Shown one piece after another: positions 63,401 to 64,000 of a stretch of 64,000 nucleotides of DNA. The notes under the pieces are model-generated. The model saw nothing but the letters and a program-made list of their open reading frames with translations, did not search any database and was not told the origin of the DNA. The translations under genes and the position numbers were made by a program. Position 1 is the stretch's first letter. Each line of letters begins with the position of its first letter. The stretch is from Atrina japonica (taxonomy: Eukaryota; Mollusca; Bivalvia; Pterioida; Pinnidae): assembly GCA_030159075.1 (NCBI GenBank), contig BROG01000650.1:354319-418318 (forward strand), in the 5' to 3' direction.

Positions 63401-64000
63401 TTCTCACAAAAATCAGCTTAGGTTCCCACAGGGCTCAGACCTACACTGACCAGAAGTTGGAGACTTCATGGTTCAAAGCGCGATTCTCTAACCACTTGAC
63501 CACTGAGGCCCTTTAAGATTTGAATTTTAAATCATACTCTGAATTCTTCCAGTGAACTTTACCAATTTTTGAAATGGATGAGACCAAAAATGACAACAGG
63601 GTTCTCTTCCTCATATTTTTCTTATTTCAGGGACACAACTAAGTTTTGGTGCAGATTCATTTTCTCAGAATGTAGAGGAAATAATGGCCTCCTGTGCCAC
63701 AAAGGCTATCGCTTGCTTTGATATTTTGAAAGGGGAAGTTGGAGTTTGGGACATTTTTATCACTAAACATGTAGAGGTAAACATTTGTATGTGTCTCAGT
63801 TTTGAAATTATTTTGACAAGAGTTACCTAGTGTTACCTTTTTTCATGGTTTAACAAATGTTTTTTTTATTTTTATTTTATTTACATCAGGGTGATTCTAT
63901 CTCTTATCACAAATTAAAGCCCAGTACTTGGTACATCTTGAAATGAAAAGACAATTTCAAAGAATTACAGTGACATAGTCCATTCAGTACTCATAGCAAG
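51472..64000 (+). CDS. taf1a: TAF1A (TAF(I)48), RNA polymerase I SL1/TIF-IB subunit, 5' seven exons, partial
   Basis: Exons 51472-51483, 55039-55144, 57083-57243, 58952-59013, 60427-60532, 62254-62410 and 63631-63776 join in phase to 250 codons; later exons lie beyond the window. Family similarity to human TAF1A, recalled and compared by eye, runs in order. LPNVLWKTSMELLYRNPDNS corresponds to the human IIWKLGSEILFYHP region. EYIMFLLDVGRTEDARQAF corresponds to a human ALYLLHHG..KDAKR helix. YIHILFKAYHGLVWYVEW corresponds to an INLIQAYKGLLQYYTW stretch. GVWDIFITKHVE corresponds to GVWDPFVKSYVE. These are TPR-like helices. The product should be nuclear/nucleolar, part of the TBP-TAF complex that starts rRNA transcription. 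Human TAF1A is about 450 residues, so roughly half is present. The start (MDSL then KAICDIL) is the least certain part. Confidence 0.85.
51985..52310. mobile_element. GCAGCTC MITE, uninterrupted copy
   Basis: ATAGAGAGCACAGCTCAAAC to GTGCTCTCTTTCAAGGCATTG. It is the reference for the interrupted copy at 49650-50965, sharing AAATTACCCARAATGCAATA and CACATGTATAAA-like blocks. Confidence 0.75.
52378..52449. repeat. Near-perfect foldback, 34-base arms, 4-base loop
   Basis: Arm TTAATCCCTTTGGGGATTCC to GTTGCCCCC (52378-52411), loop AGCA, arm GGGGGCAACACGAC to GGGATTAA (52416-52449); three mismatches. It could fold into a stable hairpin in RNA or single-stranded DNA. Confidence 0.85.
53590..54535 (-). 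pseudogene. LINE reverse transcriptase fragment, broken
   Basis: Minus-strand pieces include NMSGFLFLVTIDTAMRRIVR, ADLHVDFADDIALLD (FADD is the reverse transcriptase active site), an SKIMRINPTQQQPVKIDDN piece, ARTTFLRLKKIWSSN, and a SLRKILKIRW...GKKKRGKPKTTW tail ending near WRPYVPLG. The order is that of the C-terminal half of a non-LTR retrotransposon polyprotein. Frame changes and stops show that it is inactive. It lies antisense in TAF1A intron 1. Its clade was not fixed. Confidence 0.8.
54707..54902. mobile_element. TA-flanked MITE (TACAGT family), copy 4
   Basis: TACAGTGGTACATG... to GAGACAGGTTCTACTGTA; internal GGTCTCTCTAGACAGGTGGT and AAGACATGTGGTCTTTCATG closely match 44995-45177. 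Confidence 0.8.
55039..55144 (+). CDS. taf1a: TAF1A exon 2
   Basis: Acceptor ATATTTACAG. It encodes KAICDILYSTTGNDAEEKTS, then HAVDWFNELAQTFLS. The donor TCAA/GTAAAC is not ideal but gives the one-base phase that exon 3 needs. Reading past it meets a stop at 55186-55188. Confidence 0.65.
55803..55980. mobile_element. TA-flanked MITE (TACAGT family), copy 5
   Basis: TACAGTGAAATTTGTATATA to GAGCAGGTTTACTGTA, with internal CCGGTCTTTATGGGGAGGTG and ACAGGTGGTCTTTATACACA. The TATAA-type wording links it to 38000-38180. Confidence 0.75.
56432..56614. mobile_element. TA-flanked MITE (TACAGT family), copy 6
   Basis: TACAGTAAAACCTGCTATAG to ATACAGGTTTAACTGTA; internal TATAAGGATCACCTGTTTAT phrases. 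Confidence 0.8.
57083..57243 (+). CDS. taf1a: TAF1A exon 3
   Basis: Acceptor TTATTTTACAG, donor GTATCT. Residues 40-93: DDPLYPKEVKGTLVIPRLLQ, then LLRQCLLTQRDNSTAAIL, ending KLPNVLWK. It fits the first helical pair of TAF1A. Confidence 0.88.
57594..57668 (+). mobile_element. Degraded tRNA-like SINE head
   Basis: TTGGTAAGATAATCCAGCTA and AGGTCCTGGCTTCCATTCCT match the next head at 57842-57925, with decay. Confidence 0.5.
57842..57925 (+). mobile_element. tRNA-like SINE head
   Basis: GATAGCACACTTGGTAAGAG (A box), CTAGTAATCAGGAGG anticodon-arm region and GGGTTTGATTCCTGAC (B box), followed by a T run. Arm pairing is partial, so this is called a SINE and not a functional tRNA. Confidence 0.65.
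58293..58936. mobile_element. Long palindromic MITE (GGGGCATT...AATGCCCC) beside exon 4
   Basis: The left end AAGGGGCATTGCC and right end AGCTAATGCCCCTTTAA are inverse. Arms of more than 100 bases pair through ACAATAACAAAT, ATATACACAGGCATAA-type and AATTCCTATATATTTTGTGA blocks, and an inner copy of the palindrome is present. A second element seems to sit inside (about 58430-58600). Confidence 0.75.
58952..59013 (+). CDS. taf1a: TAF1A exon 4
   Basis: Acceptor AATTTTTCTTTTCAG, donor GTAAGT. Encodes TSMELLYRNPDNSRLVDQIV and two bases of Asn114. Confidence 0.88.
59014..60426 (+). other. Intron 4 of TAF1A
   Basis: Half filled by a 768-bp TIR element (59165-59932). The rest holds no recognised feature. 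Confidence 0.8.
59165..59932. mobile_element. TIR element (TACAGGTGACTCT ends), 768 bp
   Basis: TACAGGTGACTCTCGAT at the left and its inverse ATCAAGAGTCACCTGTA at the right (one mismatch), with a TA target. Subterminal TCGAAACCTCAAAGT phrases repeat at both ends in inverse orientation. No transposase. The minus-strand 83-codon frame at 59158-59409 is repeat-derived. Confidence 0.85.
60427..60532 (+). CDS. taf1a: TAF1A exon 5
   Basis: Acceptor TGTATTACAG, donor GTACAG. Encodes NQFKWLAELNAKEVVLEYIM, then FLLDVGRTEDARQAFQ. The donor lies on the edge of an inserted element. Confidence 0.92.
60533..62253 (+). other. Intron 5 of TAF1A
   Basis: It begins with a TIR element (60534-60945) and continues with ATATTGCAATATT-rich sequence near 61030-61130 and 61645-61700, then a fragment of the CCATTTTCGCCC repeat near 61800-61860. 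Confidence 0.75.
60534..60945. mobile_element. TIR element touching the exon 5 splice donor
   Basis: The left end TACAGTAAATTAGGATATTT, continuing TGGC, pairs in inverse with the right end GGCCAAAATATCC then AAATTTACAGTA (two mismatches in about 24). Internal TTGGCCA phrases recur. It begins one base after the exon, so TACAG of the donor GTACAG belongs to the element or its TA target. Confidence 0.8.
62254..62410 (+). CDS. taf1a: TAF1A exon 6
   Basis: Acceptor TAACTTTCAG, donor GTAAGT. Encodes ELPKTCKRLGWESEDRNSQY, then IHILFKAYHGLVWYVEWLAR and KEKSFGQNSSTD. Confidence 0.92.
62935..63121. mobile_element. TA-flanked MITE (TACAGT family), copy 7
   Basis: TACAGTCAAACTTGTCTATA to TGCAAGTTTGACTGTA, a good inverted end pair. 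Internal GACAGGTGGCCTTTATAAAT phrases recur. Confidence 0.85.
63316..63516 (-). mobile_element. SINE-like repeat with tRNA-like head, antisense
   Basis: The minus strand begins AAAGGGCCTCAGTGGTCAAG, then TGGTTAGAGAATCGCGCTTTG, an A-box-like start. The body is not recognised elsewhere in the window. The plus-strand 106-codon frame (63196-63516) is therefore not called. Confidence 0.5.
63631..63776 (+). CDS. taf1a: TAF1A exon 7
   Basis: Acceptor TTCTTATTTCAG, donor GTAAAC. Encodes GTQLSFGADSFSQNVEEIMA, then SCATKAIACFDILKGEVGVW and DIFITKHVE. The GVWD motif is the family landmark. Intron 7 runs to the window end with no further exon seen in 63777-64000. Confidence 0.9.

Larger units (their letters stand above)
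62411..63630 (+). other. Intron 6 of TAF1A
   Basis: Holds a TACAGT-family fragment (about 62580-62690), a full TACAGT element (62935-63121), a TTCGCAATA/GCGAATAAAA inverted-repeat stretch (about 62690-62900) and an antisense SINE (63316-63516). Confidence 0.75.

Noticed and set aside
63196..63516. 106-codon plus-strand frame in TAF1A intron 6
   Set aside because: Its second half is an antisense SINE with a tRNA-like head.

Overview
The window is an AT-rich, intron-rich animal nuclear genome segment, most likely from a bivalve or other mollusc. It has three spliced protein-coding genes with GT-AG introns, a dense load of SINEs and short inverted-repeat elements, and tRNA-headed SINEs whose 3' end resembles mollusc SINEs (CGTTAAACAACAA followed by CAAA repeats). 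The mollusc assignment is inferred; there is no rRNA or mitochondrial marker. No bacterial feature, CRISPR array, rRNA or intact tRNA gene was seen.

Layout. (1) 1-12,300 is intergenic. It holds a GT-rich repeat, an interspersed repeat with a nested MITE, three copies of one SINE family, a roughly 100-bp hairpin-forming satellite (5213-6720) and several simple repeats. (2) 12,388-27,970, plus strand: a complete four-exon paired-class homeobox gene that best matches Prop1. It has a TATA/CCAAT promoter and a large intron 2 (11.4 kb) full of microsatellites and minisatellites. (3) 27,971-40,622 is intergenic: a Tx1-like LINE relic, MITEs and cryptic repeats. (4) 40,623-47,982, minus strand: an MCFD2-like secreted EF-hand protein with an unusual Gln/Gly/His-rich N-terminal half and an 11-codon microexon that looks skippable. 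(5) 47,983-51,471 is a head-to-head intergenic region with clustered and nested MITEs. (6) 51,472 to the window end, plus strand: the first seven exons (250 codons) of TAF1A, the RNA polymerase I SL1 subunit; the gene continues beyond the window.

The three genes belong to unrelated processes: transcription factor, ER-Golgi cargo receptor subunit, and Pol I initiation. Nothing suggests that they act as a unit. All exon junctions were placed by hand from splice consensus, reading-phase continuity and remembered family sequence; no alignment was run. The most unusual features are the TE-splice-site contacts in TAF1A, the expanded MCFD2 and its microexon, a MITE dated by an internal empty-site copy, the hairpin satellite, and a three-level TE nest at 49.6-51.0 kb.
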